Origin: Lachnospiraceae bacterium
GTDB taxonomy: Bacteria > Bacillota > Clostridia > Lachnospirales > Lachnospiraceae
Assembly: GCA_016280395.1 (NCBI GenBank)
Contig: JAEEGQ010000151.1
Location: forward strand, 47,127-111,126
Direction of reading: 5' to 3'
Length of the DNA: 64,000 nucleotides
Each line of letters begins with the position of its first letter. Position 1 is the first letter of the stretch. The notes beneath the pieces are model-generated. The model searched no databases and was not told where the DNA came from. It worked only from the letters and a program-made list of their open reading frames with translations. Below are positions 49,181-57,635 of this stretch, piece by piece. A program made the translations under genes and the position numbers.

Positions 49181-50287
49181 TCATTTCCCAGCCTCCCCAG
49201 GAAAGACCGAGGCATAGAACTTATCGATCTTTTCATTGACCTCTTTGTAGATCAGGGGAAACTCCGGCGTAACATAGAATAACGGATTTACCAAAAGGAC
49301 AGCATGACCGTAGCCTTCATCCAAATAAGTATTTACGTCCGGAAGGAACTGCACTAGAACAGGAGCCCCGTCGATGCTGGCATCGATATCCACCACATCA
49401 AAGTACATCCCTGTTGATCCGTTTGGCACTGACAGCCTTATTATTCGCGCCACCTCACGGTCCAGCTCTGAATAGGCATCCTTGTCAAACGGATATTTCG
49501 GCTCCTCACCAGCAGCGTTGGCTCTGGTGGTTTCCTGGAAATAGATTGCACGCACCTTCTGCCATTTCTCATGATACATACAAAACGTTCCCCAGGGGAG
49601 GTTGATCTGTTCGTAGAGTATGTTCCTTACTTTCTCTTCGGATAGATCAGCCGCCTCAAACTCTTCATCCGAGAGTTCCTCGTATGTTACAAGATACTTA
49701 CACTCACGTCCCGTTTCTTTTTTAAGAAGAGTTTTTGCATATTCTATCGCCTGCTGCACCTCCGGAGAGAATTCCTCTATAAATGCACCCTCAAGAGAGT
49801 CCATGGCAGCGAGCAGAATCTCCAGATCAATATCGTCCACCAGGTCCGTATGGACAGAGTATTCGGTATCGGCATCAGGCACGTATAACTGCATGGCAGT
49901 CCCCCACTCTGTGGTATCTGTTTCCTCATTCGGAAGATAGTTAAACCTCGTAGGGAATCTAAACCCGGCATCTTCGAGGCACTTCTTTTGAAGCGCGCCG
50001 ATCGGCATTGCCGATACGTCCGTGTCCCCGCCTTTAAACGGGACGAAGGAATAATCCGTGTCTTCTACGGACAGATCGGATGAGAATGCAGGAACCTCCC
50101 CATCCTTCTCGAGCTTCAGATAAAGAATGGTTATGAGGAACGATATCCAGTTAACCCTAGCGGCCCCGCTAAATTCGCAGTAGCCGTTCTCATACTCGTC
50201 TTCTGTCTCGAAATCATAGAACTGCGTGTATCCGTCCTGTTCCCGCAGCACTTTCGCGATACGCTCGCGTAACTCAGGAGATATCAT
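49181..50287 (-). CDS. Hypothetical protein of the PRTRC-like cassette (possible protein F)
   Basis: 368 aa, ATG overlapping the ThiF-like stop as ATGA with GGAGGTGAGG upstream. Mostly acidic alpha/beta sequence (VNWISFLITILYLKLEKDGE, DIDLEILLAAMDSLEGAF, GHAVLLVNPLFYVTPEFPLIYKEVNEKIDKFYASVFPG). No catalytic motif. Its length and last position resemble the uncharacterised large protein (often called F) of PRTRC cassettes, but the assignment rests on gene order only. Confidence 0.5.
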   Translation of the reverse strand: MISPELRERIAKVLREQDGYTQFYDFETEDEYENGYCEFSGAARVNWISFLITILYLKLEKDGEVPAFSSDLSVEDTDYSFVPFKGGDTDVSAMPIGALQKKCLEDAGFRFPTRFNYLPNEETDTTEWGTAMQLYVPDADTEYSVHTDLVDDIDLEILLAAMDSLEGAFIEEFSPEVQQAIEYAKTLLKKETGRECKYLVTYEELSDEEFEAADLSEEKVRNILYEQINLPWGTFCMYHEKWQKVRAIYFQETTRANAAGEEPKYPFDKDAYSELDREVARIIRLSVPNGSTGMYFDVVDIDASIDGAPVLVQFLPDVNTYLDEGYGHAVLLVNPLFYVTPEFPLIYKEVNEKIDKFYASVFPGEAGK

Positions 50288-51099
50288 TTATCCTCACCTC
50301 CCAAGACGTTCACGCTTTTTAACTCCTCACGCGGAGGAACATATTCGTCTTGCCGCATAAAGAAATTGAAAGTATCAAAATGCACGATCCCCGTCGGGAA
50401 TCTGCCTGAAGAAAACAGGTTGCATAATCCCGTGAGCATCACACAAGAAGCTGTAAGGTTGGTGCACAGATGCTGGCTTAAACTCCGGTCATTCGAGGAA
50501 TTCAGATCTTCGCAGGATTCCTCCGATCGGGGCGTAAGATCCGCCTCATCGAACATGTCCGGGAAGTAGAACGTTTTGTCCGGGCTTAAAACCTTTCCCT
50601 TCTTCTTGGCTCCGAAAACAACTTCTCCATAACTGAATTCGTTTCCGGAGTCAATGTATATGACGGTGTCGGTCTTCTCGAAATACTCATGCATGCACTT
50701 CCGTGCGTGCATGTTGTCTACGCATCCGCAGATGACCGGAACAGGGAATTTGCCGCACCAACGTTCGTCATGATAGAGTTCATGGCTTGTCTTTACGTAC
50801 TGATCTATATCCTCCCATGAGTTGATATAGCGCGGTACTGCGCGTATATTGAGCTCAAGAGACTGGCTCAGCAGGGACGCTAAGGACTCGCTTTTGCACT
50901 TATTGAGGTCCTCGTACAAATAAGGCTGTCTGGACAAGTTAGACAAACTGACGGAGTCCTCATCCACTAATGTGACGAGATAGCGGTCTTTCGGCACGCC
51001 AACCAGAAACTGGCAGAGCCTTGTTGCAAGGTTGCCGCCTGTGCCGCCGCAACCGATTATGATTATATGAAAAATATGCTCTCTGAACACATCTATCAT
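50284..51099 (-). CDS. ThiF/E1-like ubiquitin-activating-type enzyme (PRTRC ThiF family)
   Basis: 271 aa; the start at 51099 follows AAAGGAGG. IIIIGCGGTGGNLATRLCQF is the Rossmann ATP-binding motif of ThiF/MoeB/E1 proteins; VTLVDEDSVSLSNLSRQPYLYEDLNKCKSESLA contains the conserved aspartate and the NLSRQ motif, and VICGCVDNMHARKCMHEYF follows as in the family. Several cysteines in SEESCEDLNSSNDRSLSQHLCTNLTASC could provide the acceptor thiol. It should adenylate the C-terminus of a small beta-grasp protein. It lies between a JAMM protease and an E2-like protein gene, the hallmark of PRTRC cassettes. Confidence 0.82.
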   Translation of the reverse strand: MIDVFREHIFHIIIIGCGGTGGNLATRLCQFLVGVPKDRYLVTLVDEDSVSLSNLSRQPYLYEDLNKCKSESLASLLSQSLELNIRAVPRYINSWEDIDQYVKTSHELYHDERWCGKFPVPVICGCVDNMHARKCMHEYFEKTDTVIYIDSGNEFSYGEVVFGAKKKGKVLSPDKTFYFPDMFDEADLTPRSEESCEDLNSSNDRSLSQHLCTNLTASCVMLTGLCNLFSSGRFPTGIVHFDTFNFFMRQDEYVPPREELKSVNVLGGEDK

Positions 51100-51123
51100 A
51101 TGTTTACCTCCTTTAAAAAAGAT

Positions 51124-51150
51124 AAGGCCCCGGAACAATTCCGAGGCCCT
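51124..51150 (-). other. Hairpin with T-tract directly before the ThiF ribosome-binding site
   Basis: GGGCCTCGG and CCGGGGCC arms followed by TTATCTTTTTT and AAAGGAGG. It has the form of an intrinsic terminator inside the operon, so it may set the ratio between the JAMM and ThiF genes. Confidence 0.55.
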
Positions 51151-51163
51151 GAAACAATATGTT

Positions 51164-53044
51164 TTAGATCAAGGCATGATCAACATACCTTGACTTGATC
51201 CTCGCGCCTTCGTTATTAAGGAAAGCATAAGGCACCACGCTGAGTATCGAGAAGCGATCTTCCCAGTTCTCAAAGACATCGGCGGGATCCATCGGGCAGT
51301 ACATGCCCTGGGTACCCGCCCTGAGGAGGAAGTTGTAGCGCTTGGTCTTATCATCGTAAGAGCCGAACACGCCGAACAGCCCCGCCCTCTTCTCGTCCTT
51401 GTCGTCGGTTGTCGAGAAGTAGGCGTCAATCTCGTGGTGCGAATGGAAATCGCCCACAAGTATGATGTCGTCATCCTCGATTGCCAGTCTCATGATCTGC
51501 GACGGATCGAAGTTTACAAATGTAGGCCCTACCTCCTGTTCGGGAATAAGCAGTTCATATTCCCCGAGACGTTTGTTAAAGACCAACATGCATATAACCT
51601 CAAGGCCCTTCTGAGCATACTTGCGGAACATGTAGATCATCTTCCGCCAGATGCTCTGAGGAATCTTCGGCAGCGCATACTCGAAGGTATTGCCGATAAA
51701 GTTCCTGCCTGCTGCCCACAGCATTTTGAAAGTCCCCAAAGGCGTCTTCTCAATCCTCCACAAATGTTTCGGATCCTCTGAGAAGTTGACCAGCTGGTAG
51801 CCGTCCCTTGCTAGGATCTCGTCGACCTCTGCCTGAGAGTATACCACGTTGCTGATCGCCCCCTTACGGGCCGCTGCGATCATAGGCTTTATGAGCTTTC
51901 GTGCCTTATCATAAATGATGGTCACGCGCTCCGTATCGGCGAATTCTTCATAGTCCTTTGAGAGGAACTTGCAGATTTCCTTCTTGGTGACTTCCTTCTT
52001 GCCGCCGAACAGCTCCGGCGAGAGCTTGATCTTTGTAAAGATAAGCCCTATCTGGGTGTCCTCCGTCGGGTAGGTCTCCTCCTTCTTTTCGGGAGGAAGA
52101 GTCTGTACATAGGCAAGTGAAGGCTGTGCCATGTACTTTCCTTCGGCGTTCTTCGCAACCGCGAACTTCATGCCGCCAAATCGCTCTGATAAGAGCTTGC
52201 GAAGAGCACTTATGGTCTTCTTCTTGGGCTTCTTATCTTCTGCCTTGGCAGCAGGCTTATTGCCGGCCTCTCCTTCAGCAGCTTCCTCATCGGGAGTATC
52301 CTCGGGAGCCTCAGTCGCCTCCTCTTCGCTCTCATCCTCGGACTCATCAGGTGTTTCATCGGAATCGTCCTCGTCAGATGTGGCTTCAGCTGCGGGAGCC
52401 ATGGCTTCCTCGGGAGTATTCTCGCTGAAAAGTATCTCTTCCTGTCCGAACAGGAAGACTGTTGCCGGGAACTTAACTTCCTCATCGAGCTTATCGCTTT
52501 CGATCATGGGCACGATGACTTTTTTAACCTTGTCATACAGGTACTTGGTCTTTATGCCTTTGAAGGCAGGATACTGAGCTTCCCAGAGGGCTCGGATCGT
52601 CTCTTCGTCAACTTCAGTCCCTTCTTCAAGGGGAAGGCTAAACCCGTTTAGGGTTATCTTCCAGCCCTCGTCAAGCGTCATCTTCTGCTTATTCAAGGAT
52701 GAGACATACTCTTTATGGTAAACCTTTACGAGCATGCCCTTAACTTCCTGCTTTGTCAGCGCCTTCGGGAACTGCTCGAACCTGTTCCCTATGAGCTCTG
52801 CCAGCTCGGGCTCAGTGATCGTTTCCTTGCCGAACTCATCAGCCTTGATCGAAAACTCGGGAAAAACTCCCGTAATAACCTTTAAAGGAAGTTTATAAGA
52901 AAGCACCTTGTCGGGCTTCTTTATTTCTTTCTTCTCCGGCTTTTCGGGCTTCTTTACCTCAACGGGCTTATATTCTGCTGCTTCTTCTCCGAAGAGATCA
53001 AATAATGATAAATTTTCCATATTGTTTGTCGGACGGCTTATCAT
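51164..53044 (-). CDS. JAMM/Mov34 protease with putative N-terminal ubiquitin-like domain (PRTRC A-like)
   Basis: 626 aa, ATG with AAAGGAGG at 8 nt. The C-terminal domain (about 425-600) has the exact JAMM motif HSH-x7-S-xx-D: H534, H536, S544, D547, with E482 a likely catalytic glutamate. Residues about 128-182 (KITLNGFSLPLEEGTEVDEETIRALWEAQYPAF) recall the small ubiquitin-like PRTRC protein C (nG.xLp...YPel). A long acidic low-complexity linker spans about 205-270 and a basic KKPKKK patch follows. If the N-terminal reading is right, a ubiquitin-like domain and its isopeptidase are fused in one chain, which would be unusual. Confidence 0.75.
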   Translation of the reverse strand: MISRPTNNMENLSLFDLFGEEAAEYKPVEVKKPEKPEKKEIKKPDKVLSYKLPLKVITGVFPEFSIKADEFGKETITEPELAELIGNRFEQFPKALTKQEVKGMLVKVYHKEYVSSLNKQKMTLDEGWKITLNGFSLPLEEGTEVDEETIRALWEAQYPAFKGIKTKYLYDKVKKVIVPMIESDKLDEEVKFPATVFLFGQEEILFSENTPEEAMAPAAEATSDEDDSDETPDESEDESEEEATEAPEDTPDEEAAEGEAGNKPAAKAEDKKPKKKTISALRKLLSERFGGMKFAVAKNAEGKYMAQPSLAYVQTLPPEKKEETYPTEDTQIGLIFTKIKLSPELFGGKKEVTKKEICKFLSKDYEEFADTERVTIIYDKARKLIKPMIAAARKGAISNVVYSQAEVDEILARDGYQLVNFSEDPKHLWRIEKTPLGTFKMLWAAGRNFIGNTFEYALPKIPQSIWRKMIYMFRKYAQKGLEVICMLVFNKRLGEYELLIPEQEVGPTFVNFDPSQIMRLAIEDDDIILVGDFHSHHEIDAYFSTTDDKDEKRAGLFGVFGSYDDKTKRYNFLLRAGTQGMYCPMDPADVFENWEDRFSILSVVPYAFLNNEGARIKSRYVDHALI

Positions 53045-53079
53045 CCGTCCTTCCTCCTTTAAAATTTTTAAATGGCTTT

Positions 53080-53757
53080 TTACTTAAATAGAGAGCCGAG
53101 CTTTTGCCCGTTCTCCTGCAATAATTTGCTCTCGAAAGAGTCTTTATCGACCATCTCGGTCAGGAACTCTTCGAGCGGCACCTTCTTTTTGTTTGAAATG
53201 CCCGGCGAATACAGGTCCGTATTCATCGGGGCATCAAAAAAGAGCCTTATAACTTTTTCAAGCTGTAATGGCTCTTTTATAGAAGGTATGCGGTTTCCTC
53301 CCCAGCAGATATGTCCGTCCGAGGTATATACGTTTCCGTAAGGGAAATGATATAGCTTGGACTCATCTGTTATCTCATAGAAACCTTCTTTTAAAGAATA
53401 AACACATGACTTGCTTAAGGAGCCATTGTTTATCTCAAAGTAGAACCCGAGATTAGGGAAAGGCACCAACAAAGGCTTTCCAAGAAATAATGTGGGGCGG
53501 ACATCACCGGGGACAAATACGAGGGTTCGGTAATACTTCTCGTTTTTCCACTGTGTCCTTACGGTACCCATTGGTAGCCGCGGGATATCTTCCCAGTTTT
53601 CCTTTTCTGCCTTTAGGATCTTTATGTATTCCTTTAGAGTGATACTCTTTAGGAATTCAGATCCGTCTCCGCCGATCAGCTTGACATCGACGGTCTGGAA
53701 GTCATCGAGCGAAATCTTCGCGACAAGGCTTCCATTGAGTTTGAATTCTTTTGCCAT
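53080..53757 (-). CDS. E2-like protein (PRTRC system protein B family)
   Basis: 225 aa, ATG preceded by AAAGGAGG. The centre carries the family signature YHFPYGNVYTSDGHICWGGN at about 134-153, with the likely active-site cysteine in GHICWG, and upstream VPFPNLGFYFEINNG. PRTRC protein B is considered a divergent E2-type conjugating fold. In operon order it sits 35 nt before the JAMM gene and 11 nt after the small gene at 53769. Partners are presumably the ThiF-like E1 and a ubiquitin-like acceptor. Confidence 0.7.
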   Translation of the reverse strand: MAKEFKLNGSLVAKISLDDFQTVDVKLIGGDGSEFLKSITLKEYIKILKAEKENWEDIPRLPMGTVRTQWKNEKYYRTLVFVPGDVRPTLFLGKPLLVPFPNLGFYFEINNGSLSKSCVYSLKEGFYEITDESKLYHFPYGNVYTSDGHICWGGNRIPSIKEPLQLEKVIRLFFDAPMNTDLYSPGISNKKKVPLEEFLTEMVDKDSFESKLLQENGQKLGSLFK

Positions 53758-53768
53758 TGTTTCCTCCT

Positions 53769-54074
53769 TTAAAGCACGGCTCTCCGCCGCCCCACAGACT
53801 TTACCGAGAGGAAGATCTCTACAACTTCTTCAACGAGGTTTTCATTGAAATCGCTGTCGTTTACTTCATCAAAGATATCGTCTGCCGCAAGAAGATCGAG
53901 AATGAACTCATAGCTAAGCTCATCCGCAAGTCCCCTTAAGTCGGAGAGAGTCAGCTGCTCATGGCGACGCTTGATCGTTGACATAAATCCCTTCATCTTT
54001 GAAACATGAATACCGGAATTTGCACCATCGAGCGCTTTCTTGAGCGACGCGTACATGTCCTTTTTCTTTGACAT
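53769..54074 (-). CDS. Small helical protein, first gene of the PRTRC-like operon
   Basis: 101 aa, start at 54074 with AAAGGAGG upstream. Helical and charged throughout (KKKDMYASLKKALDGANSG, TLSDLRGLADELSYEFILDLLAADDIFDEVND, ENLVEEVVEIFLSVK) and without beta-grasp pattern or a C-terminal GG, so it is not an obvious ubiquitin-like protein. First gene after the attenuator-type leader. Confidence 0.55.
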   Translation of the reverse strand: MSKKKDMYASLKKALDGANSGIHVSKMKGFMSTIKRRHEQLTLSDLRGLADELSYEFILDLLAADDIFDEVNDSDFNENLVEEVVEIFLSVKSVGRRRAVL

Positions 54075-54121
54075 GTGTAACACCTCCTTTTTTCTCTATC
54101 TATTAGAAAAGCAAAAAAATA

Positions 54122-54141
54122 AGCCCTGCCAAAGCAGAGCT
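54122..54141 (-). terminator. Leader terminator before the PRTRC-like operon
   Basis: AGCTCTGC and GCAGGGCT arms with a TTTG loop (minus strand), followed by TATTTTTTTGC. It separates the conserved leader from the first gene and so implies attenuation. Confidence 0.7.
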
Positions 54142-54173
54142 ACCTTTTTTGCCGTAAAAAAAAGTAAGGTATA

Positions 54174-54250
54174 CCTCCTATAAATGCAGCCCTCCCATAG
54201 GGAAAGGTCTTACAGGCATCCGTTTATTGGTGCGCACGGACACATACAAT
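54174..54250 (-). ncRNA. Conserved structured leader RNA, copy A
   Basis: Nearly identical over about 75 nt to 59578-59655. On the minus strand it has a CCGT/ACGG hairpin with a loop containing ACCAATAA, then ATGCC...GGCTGCAT enclosing CCTTTCCC/GGGAGG, and it ends TTTATAGGAGG. It starts within about 20 nt of the promoter at 54272-54300 and is followed by a terminator. Differences between the copies lie mostly in loops. It looks like a cis-acting riboregulator; no known riboswitch class is recognised. The rest of the 54301-54656 gap holds several ATTTCCTTATTT boxes and no gene. Confidence 0.65.
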
Positions 54251-54271
54251 AGAAAATATACTTATACTGCT

Positions 54272-54300
54272 ATTATAAGCAGCGCAGGACGGATTTGCAA
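54272..54300 (-). promoter_or_regulatory. TTGCAA-N17-TATAAT promoter of the PRTRC-like operon
   Basis: Leftward TTTGCAA, 17 nt ending CGCTGCT, TATAAT. TATAAT subclass, leads into the conserved leader RNA. Confidence 0.75.
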
Positions 54301-54616
54301 AGTAAATTTGCAAATTATAGGTCATTCCTTATTTTTCTTTATGCCCATTGACCTCCATATCCTTATCATTCTTATGTTTATGCCTCTTTCATTTCCTTAT
54401 TTTTTTGAATTTCTTTATTCCGCATTAAAAAATAAGGAAATTCGGATACCTTTGAAATAAGCGTGTTCAGATCACTTAGACCCTGCTCCTATTTCCTGAT
54501 CACTTTTTCCAATATAAAAGGCACTTATTAGCAATATTATTTCGGCAGTTTCCTTAATAATATACGGAAAAGTTGAAACCGCATTTCCTTATTTGAGACG
54601 TAAAAAATAGCAATAA

Positions 54617-54643
54617 AAAAAGACCGATCCCATGCGGAGATCG
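54617..54643 (-). terminator. Terminator after the 54657 gene
   Basis: AGACCGATC and GATCGGTCT arms followed on the minus strand by TTTTTTTATTGC. It ends the 58.5-54.6 kb gene run before the PRTRC promoter region. Confidence 0.8.
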
Positions 54644-54656
54644 GTCTATAATTAGT

Positions 54657-55394
54657 TTAGGGATGGAAGAAGCGGTCCACATATCGGTTGTGCCGCTCTA
54701 CATCTTCCGCCAGCTGTTCGGCCCACTCTTCAAAGTCACTAAGCGGGTTACGCGCAGCAAATTCGGCTATTAAGGCTTCTTCATCGTAACCGGCTTTGGC
54801 GAGAGCATTATTAAGTTTCTCTTCGCTTTCAAAACCGGCATAGACAAAATCGGAAAGGCGCAGCTCGCCAAGCGTGCAATGGCTTCGCGTCTGGAGATTG
54901 GCCCCAAACCAAAAGCTCACCGACGGGCTAAACCCGCACTCTTTGAGATCACAGAAAAGGGATTTAAAAATATCGTACCCCAGGTTGGTCATGACTCGTG
55001 TCTTGATCTCACTGAATTCGATATACTCGACTTCGATCGCCAGAGTTCCTTTTTCAGGGCGGTAAAAACCTTCATCCTGTGCAGCGAGTCCATTCAGCGC
55101 GCAGATGGTTTCGATGCTGGTCAAGGTATACTCTTTATACTGCTCCTGCGCAGCATAATAGTTTTTGGCGAAATCCAGCTTGTTCCTTTCGTACTGCGAC
55201 CGCATACTCTTTGCAAGCTCGCTTGCGCTGCCATTCAGCATCTTCTTCTTAATGTCGTACAGATAAAAGCCCTTTTCACGCTCAAACAGCTCTTTGGCAG
55301 ATGGCGCATATCGATAAGTCCTCTCTTCATTCATCACGCGGTTATATTCTGCGACACAGCCATAGTTGGCCTCTATTCTGCTAAGTTCATCCAT
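54657..55394 (-). CDS. Hypothetical protein
   Basis: 245 aa, ATG with AGGAGG upstream. Helical N-terminal half (RYAPSAKELFEREKGFYLYDIKKKMLNGSASELAKSMRSQYERNKLDFAKNYY), a beta segment (GTLAIEVEYIEFSEIKTRVMTNLGYDIF) and an acidic helical C-terminus. No motif is recognised. It is the last gene of the PP-loop ATPase run, directly after the 55436 gene. Confidence 0.55.
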   Translation of the reverse strand: MDELSRIEANYGCVAEYNRVMNEERTYRYAPSAKELFEREKGFYLYDIKKKMLNGSASELAKSMRSQYERNKLDFAKNYYAAQEQYKEYTLTSIETICALNGLAAQDEGFYRPEKGTLAIEVEYIEFSEIKTRVMTNLGYDIFKSLFCDLKECGFSPSVSFWFGANLQTRSHCTLGELRLSDFVYAGFESEEKLNNALAKAGYDEEALIAEFAARNPLSDFEEWAEQLAEDVERHNRYVDRFFHP

Positions 55395-55435
55395 GTTTCT
55401 TTTCCTCCTGTAAAAAAAATAAAGGGCTGAAAAAA

Positions 55436-56230
55436 TCAGCCCTTGTTGCCCGACCCCATAAAAACATCAAAGAGGTCTGTTTGCTCGGCCTGCCGAGCAA
55501 ATCTCTCCTTTAGATCAAATACTGTCTTGCCGTCCCTCCGATATGGCATGGTTAATTTCTGCTGTAGGTTTTCGAGCTTCTGCCAATAATCAGGCAAGAA
55601 TCTGTAGACGTTGTATAATTCCTTCAGGTTCTTGTTCCGGCAGCACCAGCAGCTCACCCTGTCGAGAATATCGTATAGGTCAACAAAATCCTGGGCGGTC
55701 TCAGACCACTCAGACCAGCTCCAACCACGTTCACGGCAGTAAGCCAGACAGTCAGCTTCGGTCATGCCCCATTCGATCAATGGGTATTCTTTAGGATAAT
55801 GCGAGCGCCTGTTAGAGATCGCTCTGTCCGCCCGGATGCTCTCGTCCGCAGCGATCCCGACATATTGGGTAATCTCGGGCTCACCAAGCGACCGCAGATA
55901 GCGCTCAATCGACTGACATTTGATGGCTGTTCCCCATCTGCATCGACCACCGCACCATTGCAGGCCCTTCTTAGGAAAACCCTCTCTGGAGAGGAATTCC
56001 TTTTTGGTAGCAAGATAAGTGAAGGACTCCGTAGGATAAAGGACAGTCAGCTTAATACCTTTATCGGCCAGATATCCCCGCATTTTTTCCGCAAGTGTTT
56101 CCATGCAGGAAAACTCCGGTTCGCCCATGTGAAAAAACACACATTCATTGAGCGGTTTGTGTTCTTCAACAAGACGTAAAGTCATAGCCAAGCTATCTTT
56201 TCCAAATGATAAAGAAGAAACATAATACAT
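55436..56230 (-). CDS. PP-loop ATPase, PAPS-reductase-like (copy 1)
   Basis: 264 aa. VSSLSFGKDSLAMTLRLVEEHKP is the PP-loop (SxGKDS) of the adenine nucleotide alpha hydrolase/PAPS-reductase superfamily. WCGGRCRWGTAIKC and VSCWCCRNKNLKELY give cysteine clusters suited to binding a metal or FeS centre, and GIAADESIRADRA follows the family pattern. Enzymes of this group activate a substrate with ATP and often insert sulfur or sulfate-derived groups. The gene has a weak ribosome-binding site. A second, diverged copy lies at 57673-58521. Confidence 0.75.
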   Translation of the reverse strand: MYYVSSLSFGKDSLAMTLRLVEEHKPLNECVFFHMGEPEFSCMETLAEKMRGYLADKGIKLTVLYPTESFTYLATKKEFLSREGFPKKGLQWCGGRCRWGTAIKCQSIERYLRSLGEPEITQYVGIAADESIRADRAISNRRSHYPKEYPLIEWGMTEADCLAYCRERGWSWSEWSETAQDFVDLYDILDRVSCWCCRNKNLKELYNVYRFLPDYWQKLENLQQKLTMPYRRDGKTVFDLKERFARQAEQTDLFDVFMGSGNKG

Positions 56231-56391
56231 GCCTATCCACTTCAGCCTGAAAAACTGAAAAGTGGAATTGCCGTTGGCTTCCCATGCTAGTCACATATCA
56301 TCGATACATCGATATGATTTCACGCAACTCTACGGCAAATTGCGGTGTGGTTTTCACCTTACACACCGACCTGGTCTACCAGGAATTCAGG

Positions 56392-56685
56392 TCATATCTC
56401 CTTTCTCAAGTCTGCTCTTTTATCACTGTAGGCTCCCTCTTCCTGCCAGCGTGCAACCAAAAGCCTGAACTCTGCATCTCCCATGTGCTTTATCCGGATC
56501 GTATCGGGATTACCGCACATAGGGCAGACGGCCGTTTTTGTGGCTACGGCACGGATAAAATCCGTACCGCACCCACTTGTTATGGGACAGAAATAATATC
56601 CCTTTAATCTTCTTGGCTGTTGCTCTTCCGTAGCAGCAACAGCCATTGAAAAGTAAAGGTTGTCCCAGTTAAATACACCGTCCAT
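56392..56685 (-). CDS. Small zinc-ribbon protein
   Basis: 97 aa, ATG preceded by AGAGGAGGG. GYYFCPITSGCGTDF and TAVCPMCGNPDTIRI supply C..C and CPxCG pairs of a zinc ribbon, then a helical C-terminus. It neighbours another CPxC protein (56698), so both may bind nucleic acid. The 56231-56391 gap downstream holds only a weak hairpin. Confidence 0.6.
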   Translation of the reverse strand: MDGVFNWDNLYFSMAVAATEEQQPRRLKGYYFCPITSGCGTDFIRAVATKTAVCPMCGNPDTIRIKHMGDAEFRLLVARWQEEGAYSDKRADLRKEI

Positions 56686-56697
56686 AGCGCCCTCCTC

Positions 56698-57318
56698 TTA
56701 CTTGTATCTGGGGCTGCTAAGCAGCGTTTTGTTTCCAAAGAGCAGCATTTGGCAATTCCCACAATATCCCGTCATAATAAACTCCCGCTCTGCGGGATTT
56801 AAAAATGACAGGACATCCTGAACGAGGCCGCCAAGTTCTCTGTTCTCAAAACGTTCAACCAGGAATTCCTCAGGCTGGTTGAGCATTATGGAATGGATGT
56901 TGTTGCACATCGGGCAGATCTTGAAGTGCGGCTTCTTTTCTCTGAGCGCACTCTTGGGCTCCGTTCGCGGAGCATTCTCCTCGTCGTCGCCGCACATCTC
57001 GGTCCAGAACTTCTCGTTGAACTTAAGGATCGGCATTACAACGAATCCGGAGGGATGCGCCCCGGTCACGGTCGCATAACCCGCACCGACAAGATCGTGG
57101 ATCAGCTTATCACCCCAAGGACTATTTTCTGAGTAGTTCTTGATAGCCCAGCTATTGCCCTCAGCATCCTCCTTGTAAGTAGAGAAATTTATTAGCCTTG
57201 TCCACTTGTCGGGATTCGCCTCTGACTGGCGCTCAATGTAAAGTCCGTCTTGGCGAGAACCGTTTATCCTGCAAACATATTCTTTACCTGCTGCTGTGAT
57301 GAAAAACCTTTTTCTCAT
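56698..57318 (-). CDS. Zinc-ribbon-containing hypothetical protein
   Basis: 206 aa, ATG with AGGAGG upstream. The N-terminal 110 residues are beta-rich (RFFITAAGKEYVCRINGSRQDGLYIE, GFVVMPILKFNEKFW). The C-terminal region has FKICPMCNNIHSI and MTGYCGNCQMLLF, two CxxC knuckles about 45 residues apart with a helical insert. Role unknown; it is translated just before the smaller zinc-ribbon gene. Confidence 0.6.
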   Translation of the reverse strand: MRKRFFITAAGKEYVCRINGSRQDGLYIERQSEANPDKWTRLINFSTYKEDAEGNSWAIKNYSENSPWGDKLIHDLVGAGYATVTGAHPSGFVVMPILKFNEKFWTEMCGDDEENAPRTEPKSALREKKPHFKICPMCNNIHSIMLNQPEEFLVERFENRELGGLVQDVLSFLNPAEREFIMTGYCGNCQMLLFGNKTLLSSPRYK

Positions 57319-57389
57319 TTCTTTTCCTCCTGTAAATAAAAACCGTGGAAGCCTAAAAGACCAACCACGTGTTGATAAAATGCTGCCTG

Positions 57390-57614
57390 CTATGCGTTGA
57401 CCGTTTCGAGAAGCTCATCGCTCTCTTCCTCGTCCTCTTCTTCCTCAAAGGAGAAAGGATCTAAATCGTAGTCCTCCTCAGGATACGGATTCTCGTCAAC
57501 GCCAAGTCCGCACATATTGCGGCACATCTCTGATGCGTAACCGCAGTAAGTGTCTTCATACGGGCAAACCGAATGCCCGTTATCGTCCTTTAAAACATCA
57601 CAAGGTGTCTGCAT
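57390..57614 (-). CDS. Small cysteine-rich acidic protein
   Basis: 74 aa; the start at 57614 follows AGGAGG. Seven cysteines (including TPCDVL, SVCPYEDTYCGYASEMCRNMCGLG) are packed into the first 40 residues and the last 35 are almost purely acidic. It could be a metal-binding or FeS partner of the PP-loop enzymes on either side; this is inference. Confidence 0.55.
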   Translation of the reverse strand: MQTPCDVLKDDNGHSVCPYEDTYCGYASEMCRNMCGLGVDENPYPEEDYDLDPFSFEEEEDEEESDELLETVNA

Positions 57615-57635
57615 TTTAACCTCCTGTAAATAAAA

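Noticed and set aside
54227..54460. A 77-codon plus-strand hydrophobic frame
   Set aside because: It is antisense to the promoter and the conserved leader RNA; the hydrophobicity reflects the T-rich strand.
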